From an uncultured Pirellulaceae bacterium (GTDB lineage Bacteria > Planctomycetota > Planctomycetia > Pirellulales > Pirellulaceae), in assembly GCA_947259675.1 (NCBI GenBank), contig CAMYNE010000178.1, positions 1 through 6,228 on the forward strand: 6,228 nt of DNA, given 5' to 3'. The notes under the pieces are model-generated. The model made no database searches. It was not told the origin of the DNA and saw only the letters and a list, made by a program, of their open reading frames with translations. Shown piece after piece: positions 5,818 through 6,228 of the stretch. The position numbers and the translations under genes are program-made. Numbering within the stretch: position 1 is the first letter of the stretch; the number at the start of each line of letters is the position of its first letter.

Positions 5818-6228
5818 CTAGGAAGGCATAGCCTTGTGCTGATAATGAAAGACCGAGTTCAGTTTGTTACTTGGTTTTACAGTAATTACAGGGCAGTCCA
5901 CATTTCGAACGACTTGCTCCGCGACGCTCCCGAGTAGGACCCTTCCAACACCGGTTCGACCGTGTGTGCCAAGCACAACATAGTCATAATTTTCTTGTTT
6001 GGCGTAATCGATGATTTGTTCTGCAGCTGGACCACTCAACAACTTGTGGCCAAAATCGACATGCGGTTCGGTAGGTTTAAATTTCTGCAATTGTTCCCAG
6101 AGTTTGGCTTGATGTTCAACGTCTTCTGAGTCTTGCTCAGCGGTTTGTTTGCTGGTCGAATCGTCGACAGTGAGAATTGTGATGCCGGCACCGAGCACTT
6201 TAGCGAGCGACGATGCGAAATCAAGAGC
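5818..6228 (-). CDS. Universal stress protein, UspA family; 5' partial at the right edge
   Basis: The minus-strand frame is open from the last base of the window to TAG at 5818-5820 (136 residues). It lacks only the N-terminus, which lies beyond 6228. The GTG at 6198 is internal, because Usp helix sequence (ALDFASSLAKVLGAGI) runs across it into the strand ITILTVDD. The nucleotide loop is GTHG-(9 residues)-GS in VVLGTHGRTGVGRVLLGSVAEQVV, which matches G-2x-G-9x-G(S/T) fully, so this paralogue is the best candidate ATP binder of the three. It ends with CPVITVKPSNK and a short polar tail. The ATP-contacting Asp of strand 1 is outside the window. It is the most upstream visible gene of the minus-strand cluster, 266 bp before the transporter remnant. 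Confidence 0.92.
   Translation of the reverse strand, partial: ALDFASSLAKVLGAGITILTVDDSTSKQTAEQDSEDVEHQAKLWEQLQKFKPTEPHVDFGHKLLSGPAAEQIIDYAKQENYDYVVLGTHGRTGVGRVLLGSVAEQVVRNVDCPVITVKPSNKLNSVFHYQHKAMPS

Noticed and set aside
5663..5866. Minus-strand open stretch of about 67 codons in the spacer
   Set aside because: It has no ATG or GTG start and no Shine-Dalgarno, it overlaps the end of the USP gene, and the residues resemble no family I recognise.
6196..6198. GTG at 6198 as the start of the right-hand USP
   Set aside because: The preceding codons encode the normal first Usp helix and remain in frame to the window end; it is an internal Val codon.

Overview
The window looks like bacterial chromosomal DNA of fairly even base composition. 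The most likely source is a planctomycete of the Pirellulaceae/Rhodopirellula type. This is an inference from the gene families: a short C-terminal-CxxCH cytochrome c'-like protein, several universal stress proteins (USPs), a stand-alone hemerythrin domain, and a large two-domain phosphoesterase. No RNA gene, CRISPR array, integrase, transposase or attachment site is visible.

Layout. The left 1.7 kb holds one plus-strand gene whose 5' end lies outside the window. It joins the C-terminal part of an alkaline-phosphatase-superfamily phosphodiesterase to a complete endonuclease/exonuclease/phosphatase (EEP) domain. A 180-bp convergent gap follows. Everything to its right is on the minus strand. 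In transcription order (right to left) this is: a USP cut by the right window edge; a 266-bp spacer with inverted repeats; the remnant of a VIT1/CCC1-type metal transporter gene; a secreted c'-type cytochrome; a USP fused to a CBS pair; a single-domain USP; a hemerythrin-like protein; and a class II glutamine amidotransferase that overlaps the hemerythrin stop codon (TAATG).

How the genes may work together. The minus-strand run reads as a stress/redox island. USP and CBS domains are known nucleotide-binding energy or stress sensors. The hemerythrin fold binds a di-iron centre for O2, NO or peroxide chemistry. The cytochrome is a periplasmic haem protein, and the lost transporter would have moved iron or manganese. 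This resembles hypoxia or nitrosative-stress gene sets in other bacteria, but joint regulation is inferred only from strand, order and short gaps.

The two most notable points are the internally deleted, frame-shifted VIT1/CCC1 gene, whose N- and C-terminal ends are still recognisable in different frames, and the fusion of two unrelated phosphoesterase folds in the left-hand gene. I see no convincing wholly new system. The most testable new suggestion is the translationally coupled hemerythrin-amidotransferase pair inside the USP cluster.
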